Of a stretch of DNA of 64,000 nucleotides, positions 44,407 to 52,044 are shown piece after piece. Every line of letters begins with the position of its first letter. Position 1 is the first letter of the stretch. The translations under genes were made by a program, and so were the position numbers. A model generated the notes under the pieces. It did not search any database, was not told the DNA's origin, and saw only the letters and a program-made list of their open reading frames with translations. The stretch spans positions 1 through 64,000 of the forward strand of contig JACMNB010000059.1 in the NCBI GenBank assembly GCA_014378845.1, in the 5' to 3' direction. Origin of the DNA: Methylotenera sp. (GTDB lineage Bacteria; Pseudomonadota; Gammaproteobacteria; Burkholderiales; Methylophilaceae).

Positions 44407-44859
44407 TTATAACTTTAATTGGTGCATTTCACCTAATTTTTTTAGCGCATCAATATTTGTCCAGCTAAACACGCGCGTTGCCGCCTCGCGCCAATCAACC
44501 CATTCATAGCGCACATGCTCGTCCTCTGCGAATTTTATTGCCAACGGGGCAGGTAGTTCTAAGCCAAATAAATGCTCGGTGTTTTGCGTAACGTTTGGTG
44601 CATAACGGTGGCGCCAATGTGGGTAAATTTCATAGATGTTGCTAGCATGCCAATCTTGCAGATTGTACTTGCTTGCATCGAGTCCAGTTTCTTCATGCAC
44701 CTCGCGAATGGCGGCTTGCAACGGCGTTTCGTCACCTTCTACGCTGCCAGTAACCGATTGCCAAAAGCCAATTTTATCGGCGCGCTCCATTATTAATACT
44801 TGTAAGTCTACAGTGTGAATAAGCACCAATGCAGAGATGGGTGTTTTGTAAGATGTCAT
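44407..44859 (-). CDS. nudB: Dihydroneopterin triphosphate diphosphatase
   Basis: A 150-aa Nudix hydrolase with the full box GSVEGDETPLQAAIREVHEETGLD (G-x5-E-x7-REVxEExG). FWQSVTGS and the tail YEWVDWREAATRVFSW match NudB, which removes pyrophosphate from dihydroneopterin triphosphate in folate synthesis. In many betaproteobacteria NudB lies near aspS or ispH-type genes. It is followed by nadA on the same strand. Confidence 0.88.
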   Translation of the reverse strand: MTSYKTPISALVLIHTVDLQVLIMERADKIGFWQSVTGSVEGDETPLQAAIREVHEETGLDASKYNLQDWHASNIYEIYPHWRHRYAPNVTQNTEHLFGLELPAPLAIKFAEDEHVRYEWVDWREAATRVFSWTNIDALKKLGEMHQLKL

Positions 44860-44883
44860 GTGATGTACAAAAATATCAGTGTT

Positions 44884-44947
44884 GTAGGAACGAATTTATT
44901 CGCGATTGCCATTATCAGCTAACAGTCGCGAATAAAGCAGCTCCTAC
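44884..44947. repeat. REP-like hairpin B, between ispH and nudB
   Basis: Arms 44884-44905 (GTAGGAACGAATTTATTCGC..) and 44926-44947 match at 18 of 22 when folded, with the same GTAGGA outer and TCGCGA inner ends as element A. The ispH TAG stop (44944-44946) lies in the GTAGGAG end. Confidence 0.85.
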
Positions 44948-45933
44948 CTATTGCTCTTTGCCGAGGTTAAGTTTTTAGGCAACTGAAAAACCACGCTTTC
45001 TATTACGCCTTGTAGTTCTTGCACTTGTTTTGCGCCCATTTGTTGTAATGTTTCAATCACTGCTTTAACTAAAATTTCGGGCGCAGAAGCACCCGCCGAT
45101 ACCCCAATTTTTTTCTTGCCAATTAACCATTCTGGTTGCAAAAAACTGGCGTTATCAACCATGTAGGCTTCAACGCCTTGATTTTGCGCAACCTCGCGTA
45201 GGCGATTTGAGTTTGAACTGTTGGGCGAGCCAACCACAATCACTAAATCGCAATCTTTGGCCATAATTTTAACCGCATCTTGACGATTTTGCGTCGCATA
45301 ACAAATGTCATCGCTCTTGGGCGCATGAATATTGGGGAAACGTGACTGCAGGGCGTTAATCACCAGCGCAGCGTCGTCCATCGATAACGTTGTTTGCGTT
45401 ACAAACGCGAGCTTTTCAGGGTTTTTAACGCTTAGTTTGGCAACATCTTCAGGCATTTCTACCAAATACATGCCCTCATTGGTTTGCCCCTCTTCAATTT
45501 GACCCATGGTACCTTCTACTTCAGGGTGACCTTTGTGGCCAATCATCACAATTTCCATGCCTGCTTGTCGCATTTTGGCCACTTCAATATGCACTTTGGT
45601 AACCAGTGGACAAGTAGCATCAAAAGCTGTTAATCCGCGGCTTTCCGCCTCTGCGCGAATGGCTTTTGAAACGCCGTGTGCGCTAAAAATAACGGTGCTA
45701 CCTGTGGGGATTTTATCCAGCTCGTTCACAAATACAGCGCCTTTGGCACGCAATTCATCCACCACAAATTTATTGTGCACGACCTCGTTGCGCACATAAA
45801 TGGGTGCGCCAAATTTTTCTAAGGCTTGTTCAACAATAATAATCGCGCGATCAACGCCTGCGCAAAAACCGCGCGGATTAGCCAACACGATGTTAGCTTC
45901 AATATTGACTTGTGAATCTGCTTGTTGGCTCAT
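44944..45933 (-). CDS. ispH: 4-hydroxy-3-methylbut-2-enyl diphosphate reductase
   Basis: A 329-aa IspH, the final step of the MEP isoprenoid pathway (HMBPP to IPP and DMAPP). Iron-sulfur cysteines are in [22 protein letters not shown] and [23 protein letters not shown] holds the substrate His and catalytic Glu region. It overlaps the REP-like element, which supplies the last codon and stop. It diverges from purU. Confidence 0.96.
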   Translation of the reverse strand: MSQQADSQVNIEANIVLANPRGFCAGVDRAIIIVEQALEKFGAPIYVRNEVVHNKFVVDELRAKGAVFVNELDKIPTGSTVIFSAHGVSKAIRAEAESRGLTAFDATCPLVTKVHIEVAKMRQAGMEIVMIGHKGHPEVEGTMGQIEEGQTNEGMYLVEMPEDVAKLSVKNPEKLAFVTQTTLSMDDAALVINALQSRFPNIHAPKSDDICYATQNRQDAVKIMAKDCDLVIVVGSPNSSNSNRLREVAQNQGVEAYMVDNASFLQPEWLIGKKKIGVSAGASAPEILVKAVIETLQQMGAKQVQELQGVIESVVFQLPKNLTSAKSNR

Positions 45934-46008
45934 GTTTTAATCGATAACTGGTTGTTAATGATAGTATTTAGTTAGGTATAATAGCGTAAATTTTTGAAGC
46001 ATTAATTT

Positions 46009-46863
46009 ATGAAAAACACCGCAACGCTTTTAATTACCTGCCCCGATACGCGCGGTATCGTCGCGGCAGTGGCAGATTTTTTGTATCAGCATAATGCCAA
46101 TATTTTACACGCAGACCAGCATCAAGATGCGGAAAATAATCTATTTTTAATGCGTGTCGAGTGGGATGTGGCTAATTTTAACCTAGGCGAAGCTGCATTT
46201 AGCCCAGCTTTTGCGCCAATTGCCACTCAATTTAACATGATTTGGCAATTAAAGTTAAGCCAGCATAAAACGCGCGTGGCGATTATGGTGTCGCAATACG
46301 ACCATTGTCTGGCCGATTTGTTGCACCGCCACAAAAGCGGCGAGCTGGCTTGCGAAATACCGTTAGTGATTAGTAATCATACGGATACTGAAGAGTTAGT
46401 AAAATTTTACGGCATTGATTTTCACTATTTGCCAGTCACTAAAGACACAAAAGCCGCGGTAGAAGCGGCGCAGTTTAAATTATTTAGCGTTTACAACATC
46501 GATTTAATTGTGTTGGCGCGCTATATGCAAATTTTATCGCCCGATTTTGTGCAGCTTTACCCGCAGCGCATTATCAATATTCATCACTCGTTTTTACCGG
46601 CTTTTATTGGCGCAAAACCGTATCACCGCGCGTTTGAACGCGGCGTTAAATTAATTGGCGCAACTGGCCATTATGTGACCGAGGTGTTAGATGAAGGCCC
46701 GATTATCGAGCAAGATATTGACCGTATTTCGCATCGCGATCAAGTAGAAGATTTGATTCAAAAAGGTCGGGATTTAGAGCGCATAGTATTAAGTAAAGCC
46801 GTGCGCTGGCATATCGAAAATCGCATTTTGTTGTATGCCAATAAAACCGTGATTTTTGACTAG
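46009..46863 (+). CDS. purU: Formyltetrahydrofolate deformylase
   Basis: A 284-aa PurU: an N-terminal ACT domain (LLITCPDTRGIVAAVADFLYQHNANILHADQH) and a formyl-transferase fold with NIHHSFLPAFIGAKPYHRAFERG, the catalytic His/Asn-His region. It hydrolyses 10-formyl-THF to formate and THF, balancing the one-carbon pool, a relevant task in a methylotroph. A TATAAT lies at 45977-45982. Its last codons are part of a 13-bp tandem repeat. Confidence 0.95.
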   Translation: MKNTATLLITCPDTRGIVAAVADFLYQHNANILHADQHQDAENNLFLMRVEWDVANFNLGEAAFSPAFAPIATQFNMIWQLKLSQHKTRVAIMVSQYDHCLADLLHRHKSGELACEIPLVISNHTDTEELVKFYGIDFHYLPVTKDTKAAVEAAQFKLFSVYNIDLIVLARYMQILSPDFVQLYPQRIINIHHSFLPAFIGAKPYHRAFERGVKLIGATGHYVTEVLDEGPIIEQDIDRISHRDQVEDLIQKGRDLERIVLSKAVRWHIENRILLYANKTVIFD

Positions 46864-46916
46864 ACTTTTTGATTAAACTTTTTGACTAGACTTTTTAATC
46901 TGACTTTTTGATTGAG
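46851..46916 (+). repeat. Five 13-bp tandem repeats starting at the purU stop
   Basis: Units begin at 46851, 46864, 46877, 46890 and 46903, consensus ACTTTTTGAYTAG. The first overlaps the purU C-terminus and TAG stop; the last has one extra base. No gap between units. Confidence 0.85.
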
Positions 46917-46967
46917 CTTATTGAGGAATCTTTATGATTCAGCCTTGATTTTATAAATTGCAGGCGT

Positions 46968-46999
46968 AAAAAAAGCGATTGTTATCAATCGCTTTTTTT
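46968..46999. terminator. Bidirectional terminator after purU
   Basis: AAAAAAAGCGATTG, loop TTAT, CAATCGCTTTTTTT: a 14-bp stem with A/T flanks that ends purU and the small gene on the other strand. Confidence 0.93.
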
Positions 47000-47017
47000 T
47001 TATTATAAATTAAGGAC

Positions 47018-47152
47018 TTATTGTGCAGGTGCATCCAATGGCGGTGGAGCTGGTTCATCAACGGGCGCAATTTCAGGCAATGCATCGTCAGCATAAACAA
47101 CAGAAACATTTAAAGCAGTAATGGCTAACAAAATAGCGAACAAACTTTTCAT
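47018..47152 (-). CDS. Small exported 44-aa protein
   Basis: MKSLFAILLAITALNVSVVYA is a signal peptide. It is followed by a 23-residue acidic/Pro-rich mature part (DDALPEIAPVDEPAPPPLDA). AAGGGGA lies before the ATG, and a strong terminator follows. It is too short for most annotators. I do not recognise it; it could be a small periplasmic or secreted peptide. Confidence 0.7.
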   Translation of the reverse strand: MKSLFAILLAITALNVSVVYADDALPEIAPVDEPAPPPLDAPAQ

Positions 47153-47255
47153 ACTTTCCCCTTTTATATTGATACAAATTATATTGAAACAAAAAATGAC
47201 AACGAAACAATAATCTACACCGAGTTAACTATCCACGCAACAAAAATAATGCGGC

Positions 47256-48512
47256 CTATTTTAAGCAAGTTTCGAGCGCGAATAAATCTGCAATTTTTTC
47301 GCGTTGGCGAATCACATGACACTTATCGCCGTCCACCATTATTTCTGCCGCGCGGCCGCGTGTATTGTAGTTGCTGGCCATACTCATGCCATAGGCGCCA
47401 GCCGACATAATCGCTAGCAAATCGCCCTCAGCTAGATTTAAATTTCTGTCGTGGCCTAAAAAATCGCCACTTTCGCACACAGGGCCGACAATTTCGTAAG
47501 TTTCTGCTGCGCCAACACGCGGCTTGACCGCCACAATATTGTGAAATGCATCGTACAAAGCGGGGCGCATTAAGTCGTTCATCGCGGCATCTACAATGGC
47601 AAAGTTTTTGGCATCACTATTTTTTGCGCTGGGTTTTAAATACTCCACTTTTGTCAGCAGCACGCCTGCATTGCCCACCAAGGCGCGGCCTGGCTCAAAC
47701 AACAGTTTTACATTGCGTTTATTGATCTTGTCTAAAATCGCCTTGGCATAAGTGGTAAATGCTGGCGGCGCTTCATCGCTATAAGTAATACCAATGCCGC
47801 CGCCGACGTCGATGTGGCTAATAGGAATGCCCTTGGTTTCAAGTTTATCCACCAAGCCTAAAATCAAATCCAGCGCCTCAATAAACGGTGCAAGCTCAGT
47901 AATTTGCGATCCGATATGGCAATCGACGCCATGCACGGCAATATTGGGCATGGCAGCGGCAGCCTCGTAAACCGCAATCGCCTCCTCAAACGCCACGCCA
48001 AACTTGTTATTTTTTAAGCCTGTGGAAATATACGGGTGGGTTTTGGCATCCACATTCGGGTTAACGCGCAAGGAAACAGGTGCAATTTTCCCCATTTCGC
48101 CAGCCACATTATTCAGGCGCGCCAACTCGCTAGCCGATTCCACATTAAAGCAAAAAATACCTGCGCTTAAAGCAGCACGCATTTCCTCTGCATTTTTACC
48201 CACTCCAGAAAATACGATTTTTTTTGGATCGCCGCCAGCGGCTAAAACTCGCGCCAATTCGCCGCCTGAGACAATATCAAAACCCGCACCCAGTTTGGCA
48301 AATACATTCAAAATAGCAATATTAGGGTTGGCTTTAACCGCAAAGCAAACGAGGTGATTAGTGCCGACTAAACCCGCTTTAAAGCTAGTAAAAGCTTGGG
48401 TTAAGGCGGCTTTGGAGTACACATAACAAGGCGTATTAAACTCGGCTGCAATTTGGGATAAAGCTACATTTTCGGCATGCAAAGCGCTATTTTTCAAAGT
48501 AAAGTTTGTCAA
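47256..48512 (-). CDS. lysA: Diaminopimelate decarboxylase
   Basis: A 418-aa PLP enzyme (fold III) that makes lysine from meso-DAP. The PLP lysine is in VCFAVKANPNIAIL, glycine-rich phosphate sites in HIDVGGGIGITY, and the second active-site part in VGPVCESGDFLG. The start is TTG at 48512 (TNFTLKNSALHAENVAL), which gives the normal N-terminus; no better ATG exists. It lies 36 bp after lptM, a widespread arrangement. Confidence 0.95.
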   Translation of the reverse strand: MTNFTLKNSALHAENVALSQIAAEFNTPCYVYSKAALTQAFTSFKAGLVGTNHLVCFAVKANPNIAILNVFAKLGAGFDIVSGGELARVLAAGGDPKKIVFSGVGKNAEEMRAALSAGIFCFNVESASELARLNNVAGEMGKIAPVSLRVNPNVDAKTHPYISTGLKNNKFGVAFEEAIAVYEAAAAMPNIAVHGVDCHIGSQITELAPFIEALDLILGLVDKLETKGIPISHIDVGGGIGITYSDEAPPAFTTYAKAILDKINKRNVKLLFEPGRALVGNAGVLLTKVEYLKPSAKNSDAKNFAIVDAAMNDLMRPALYDAFHNIVAVKPRVGAAETYEIVGPVCESGDFLGHDRNLNLAEGDLLAIMSAGAYGMSMASNYNTRGRAAEIMVDGDKCHVIRQREKIADLFALETCLK

Positions 48513-48548
48513 GAGTCAGTATTTTTCTATTGGGTTAATTGAGCGGCT

Positions 48549-48755
48549 TTATTGACCAGTGTGTTGAGTATCGCTGCTGGACTTATCAATTTTATTCTCA
48601 ACCTTAGGCGCGCCATCTGGCTTGGCTGTAGCCGCTTGCGGATAGCGCTGCTCGGGAATGTACAATGGTCCTTTTGTGCCGCAACCAACCAGCATGCCGC
48701 AAGCCATTGCCACACAAGCCAAATTCATCACTAAAATATTACTTTTTTTTGACAT
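48549..48755 (-). CDS. lptM: LptM-type lipoprotein (LPS assembly cofactor)
   Basis: A 68-aa lipoprotein: signal MSKKSNILVMNLACVAMACGMLVG with lipobox LVG-C, then CGTKGPLYIPEQ, the hallmark of LptM (YifL). LptM helps LptD mature in the outer membrane by mimicking LPS binding. The start is set at 48755; a longer frame runs to 48770. Paired with lysA, as in many proteobacteria. Confidence 0.9.
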   Translation of the reverse strand: MSKKSNILVMNLACVAMACGMLVGCGTKGPLYIPEQRYPQAATAKPDGAPKVENKIDKSSSDTQHTGQ

Positions 48756-48947
48756 TGCAATCTCATACACTATTTTTTCAAAACGCTATTTTATCACTAA
48801 TGTGACACACACAATAATTATGCGCTTGACGATGTATTTAGTACAAATTTAGCCGTTCATTCCGCCAAACCACCCGACTATCGGATGCTACTAGACAAGG
48901 TTAATGAGGTTTGGGCATGATGCAATCAAGTAAAAAAAGGATTGAAT

Positions 48948-49343
48948 ATGAACGCAATTAAAAAAGCACAAAAAGGCTTTACATTAATTGAGCTGATGAT
49001 TGTAGTAGCCATTATCGGTATTTTGGCGGCTATCGCATTACCAAGTTATAAAAATTATATAATTAAAAGTAAGCGTAGTGCTGCTCAATCATTTATGTTG
49101 GATGTAGCTAATAGAGAAAAGCAGTATTTGTTGGATGCGAGAGCTTATACAACAAGTCTATCCACGTTGGGCGCAACAATACCGAATGAAGTTTCAGCAA
49201 ACTATACGGTAGCGGTTACCGTGGGTGCAACAACACCTTCATTTACTATTACCGCCACGCCAGTTTCAGGCAGCACCCAAGCGGGCGATGAAAATTTGAC
49301 GCTGACCGATACAGGTATTAAAAGCCCTAGTAGCAAGTGGTAG
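48948..49343 (+). CDS. pilE: Type IV pilin, PilE-like
   Basis: A 131-aa prepilin. The leader [10 protein letters not shown] is cut before [24 protein letters not shown], with Glu5 present. The short mature part ([14 protein letters not shown]..) carries no Cys pair near its end, as for minor PilE-like pilins. AAAGG precedes the ATG. It is the first gene of the minor pilin/PilY1 cluster; in Pseudomonas pilE is last. Confidence 0.9.
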   Translation: MNAIKKAQKGFTLIELMIVVAIIGILAAIALPSYKNYIIKSKRSAAQSFMLDVANREKQYLLDARAYTTSLSTLGATIPNEVSANYTVAVTVGATTPSFTITATPVSGSTQAGDENLTLTDTGIKSPSSKW

Positions 49344-49353
49344 TGTGGCGCAC

Positions 49354-49821
49354 ATGAAGCAATTAAAATTATCAGCGGGATTCACACTGGTTGAAATGAT
49401 GGTAGTTATTTCCATCATCGCTATATTTGCTGCTGTAGCAGTTCCTAGTTTTCAATCAATAATTCGCAATCAGCGCATAAAAAACAGTAGCTATGAGATG
49501 TTTACTAGCTTAATGGTGGCCAGAAGTGAAGCAATTAAACGTAACACGGATATTACAGTGGCACCAGTCACTGCGGGGAGCTGGCAGGATGGGTGGACAA
49601 TCAGTGCTGGCACTACTGTTTTAAAAAATCAAGAAGCGTTGAAAGGCATTGCCGTGAGCGGCGCACCAGCCTCGTTAACTTACAAAAGAACGGGTCGTTT
49701 ATCTGCTGCCGCTACGCCCTCGTTCCAATTTGATATTAATCCAGCAGATTCTAATTTTATCCGCTGTATTACTATCGAATTAAGTGGCTTGCCACGCACT
49801 AAAAAAGGAGCGTGCTCATGA
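49354..49821 (+). CDS. fimT: GspH/FimT-type minor pseudopilin
   Basis: A 155-aa minor pilin: leader MKQLKLSAG, then FTLVEMMVVISIIAIFAAVAVPSFQ, and the GspH-type C-terminal part (SSYEMFTSLMVARSEAIKRNTDITV; RCITIELSGLPRTKKG). It is one of the priming minor pilins of the type IV pilus. The start at 49354 is the first ATG; a GTG at 49345 is possible. Its TGA stop overlaps the pilV ATG. Confidence 0.88.
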   Translation: MKQLKLSAGFTLVEMMVVISIIAIFAAVAVPSFQSIIRNQRIKNSSYEMFTSLMVARSEAIKRNTDITVAPVTAGSWQDGWTISAGTTVLKNQEALKGIAVSGAPASLTYKRTGRLSAAATPSFQFDINPADSNFIRCITIELSGLPRTKKGACS

Positions 49822-50372
49822 GTCGCCCTAGAATCAAGAGCGTTGCAGGTTTCAGCATGATAGAAGTGTTGATTACTATTGTAATACTGATGTTTGGCCT
49901 ATTGGCTTTGGCAGGGTTACAGGGCAGGGCGATGACAACGCAAATGGAATCTTATCAGCGCTCGCAAGCATTAATATTGCTGAAAGACATGGTAGATCGT
50001 ATTAGTGCTAATCGTAAAAATGCCGCAGCTTATGAGACTGCATCGGGAACAGCGCTAGGTACTGGGGCTGCCTGCCCCGCGGCAGGCGCAACTACCGCCA
50101 GCAAAGATTTGAATGAATGGTGCAATGCATTGCTGGGTGCTGCCGAGGTACAAGGCACGTCAAATATCGGTGCAATGATTGGCGCGCGTGGTTGCATCAC
50201 TCGGACTGTTGCCCCAGCAACTGGTGTAGCTAGCCAATATCTAGTGGCGGTGGCATGGCAAGGCTTAAACAGCACCGCAACATCAACTATCACTTGCGGG
50301 CAAAATCTTTATGGTAACGAAAGCTTGCGCCGCTTGGTTGCGATTCCTGTCAATATAGCGGACTTGCTTTAA
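49818..50372 (+). CDS. pilV: Type IV pilus minor pilin PilV
   Basis: A 184-aa prepilin: leader ending SVAG, then FSMIEVLITIVILMFGLLALAGLQ, a clear PilV start; DMVDRISANRKNAAAYE is also typical. AAGGAG lies 7 bases before the ATG at 49818, which overlaps the fimT stop (ATGA). With FimT, PilW and PilX it forms the tip-priming complex on which the pilus assembles. Confidence 0.92.
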   Translation: MSRPRIKSVAGFSMIEVLITIVILMFGLLALAGLQGRAMTTQMESYQRSQALILLKDMVDRISANRKNAAAYETASGTALGTGAACPAAGATTASKDLNEWCNALLGAAEVQGTSNIGAMIGARGCITRTVAPATGVASQYLVAVAWQGLNSTATSTITCGQNLYGNESLRRLVAIPVNIADLL

Positions 50373-50373
50373 T

Positions 50374-51393
50374 ATGAAATCGCCCATTCATACACATGTT
50401 TACAAGAGCAGGCAAACACAGAGCGGCCTGTCGTTAATCGAACTGATGGTTGCCATTACGATCGGTTTGATCATTCTTGCGGCGCTTTCTAGTTTGTTCA
50501 TCAGTCAAGCCAACATCCGTAACGAGCTGGATAAGTCGAATCGCATGATTGATAACGGCCGTTATGCAATGGAATTGCTGTCAGACAATATCAGACTAGC
50601 AGGCTTTTATGATAACTATGCGCCCAGCGGTGCAGCCACCGTTGTTCCTACACCATGTACATTGACGGCCATTACCAATGCAACAACCAATATTAATGTG
50701 CTACTCCATCATGTGCAGGGCTACAATGCTGCCACGGTGTCGAGTGCCATCGCAAGCCCACCTTGCAGTATAACTTCATTGAAAAATGGTAGTGATATAT
50801 TAGTGTTACGTCGCGTTAGCACGTCGAGTATATTAGCCACCGCAGCAGTAGCTAGCACGGCTTATTTCCAGGCAGCAAGCTGCGCGTCCGATGCCCCCCC
50901 TAGCTACAAGCTTGCTCTTGGTTCGGCAGGATTTACTACCTTACATAAAAGAAATTGTACAACTGCCTCAGATTTGCGTCCTTTTTTAGAGCAGACTTAT
51001 TTTGTGTCGCCTAATAACATCGCAGGTGATGGCATTCCCACGCTGAAACGCATAGAGCTTGACCCGACTGGCGCATATGTCACCACACCACTGGTCGAGG
51101 GTATCGAGTATATGCAAGTTGAATATGGCTTGGATACCAACTCAGATGGAGTAGCAGATAGCTACACTGATTGCTCTGCGTGCACCTTTAGCGATTGGCC
51201 AAACATCGTATCAATAAAAGCTTATATTATTGCTAGAAATATCGAAACGACAACAAACTACACTGACACAAAGACCTATTCGCTTGGGCTTGCTGGAACT
51301 TACACTCCCGCTTCGGCAGATCACTATAAGCGTCACGCTTACACTCAGGTGATTCGCTTGGTTAACCCGTCTAGCCGCAAGGAGACGCCATGA
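50374..51393 (+). CDS. pilW: Type IV pilus minor pilin PilW
   Basis: A 339-aa prepilin: leader to QSG, then LSLIELMVAITIGLIILAALSSLF, the Leu1 PilW signature. The large mature part includes MELLSDNIRLAGFYDNY, typical of PilW. It starts one base after the pilV stop and its own stop overlaps the pilX ATG, so translation is coupled through the cluster. Confidence 0.92.
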   Translation: MKSPIHTHVYKSRQTQSGLSLIELMVAITIGLIILAALSSLFISQANIRNELDKSNRMIDNGRYAMELLSDNIRLAGFYDNYAPSGAATVVPTPCTLTAITNATTNINVLLHHVQGYNAATVSSAIASPPCSITSLKNGSDILVLRRVSTSSILATAAVASTAYFQAASCASDAPPSYKLALGSAGFTTLHKRNCTTASDLRPFLEQTYFVSPNNIAGDGIPTLKRIELDPTGAYVTTPLVEGIEYMQVEYGLDTNSDGVADSYTDCSACTFSDWPNIVSIKAYIIARNIETTTNYTDTKTYSLGLAGTYTPASADHYKRHAYTQVIRLVNPSSRKETP

Positions 51394-51974
51394 TGTATAC
51401 AACCAAGATAGGCCGCTATAGTAGGCCGAGTACTGGGCAGCCTAATCAACGCGGTAGCACTTTGCTAGTGGCATTAGTGATGTTGGTATTACTAACATTA
51501 ATGGCGATATCTGCCAATAATTCCACCACGTCAAGTATTCAGGTAGTCGGTAATGCCCAATACCGCGAGGAAGCAAATGCTGCCGCGCAGCAAGCAATTG
51601 AGAACGTAATCAGCAGCAACTTTACTGCTAACCCAACAGCTGCTGCTACTGCTGCATCTACTACAGTGAGCTTTGGTGCAGCCAGTTATAACGTAACAGT
51701 TGCAACACCCATTTGCACTAGCTCCGTTGCAATCACTAATGGCGAGCTAAATCCTACTACTAATCCAGCAGATAAAAATTGCTTAGCCAGTGGTACGGGA
51801 AATAACACTGGAATTATCGGTGCCACAGGTACTGCGGTAGCAACTGCACAATCGTGGTGCTATAAACAGAAGTGGGATATTAGCGCCACAGTAACAGATG
51901 CCAACACGGGAGCTAACACAACCCTGCATCAGGGCGTGTTTACCAAGGTTCCAGTGGGGACAGGTTGCCCATAA
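51390..51974 (+). CDS. pilX: Type IV pilus minor pilin PilX
   Basis: A 194-aa minor pilin: leader ending QRG, then STLLVALVMLVLLTLMAISANNS. It lacks Glu5, as PilX proteins do. AAGGAG precedes the first of two ATGs. It starts within the pilW stop (ATGA) and links the priming pilins to PilY1. Confidence 0.88.
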   Translation: MMYTTKIGRYSRPSTGQPNQRGSTLLVALVMLVLLTLMAISANNSTTSSIQVVGNAQYREEANAAAQQAIENVISSNFTANPTAAATAASTTVSFGAASYNVTVATPICTSSVAITNGELNPTTNPADKNCLASGTGNNTGIIGATGTAVATAQSWCYKQKWDISATVTDANTGANTTLHQGVFTKVPVGTGCP

Positions 51975-52044
51975 TGTATGTCTTTGGCAATATTATTTAC
52001 AAAATTTGAAGTAACTGCCTTTATGGCAGCTTGGAGATAACATC

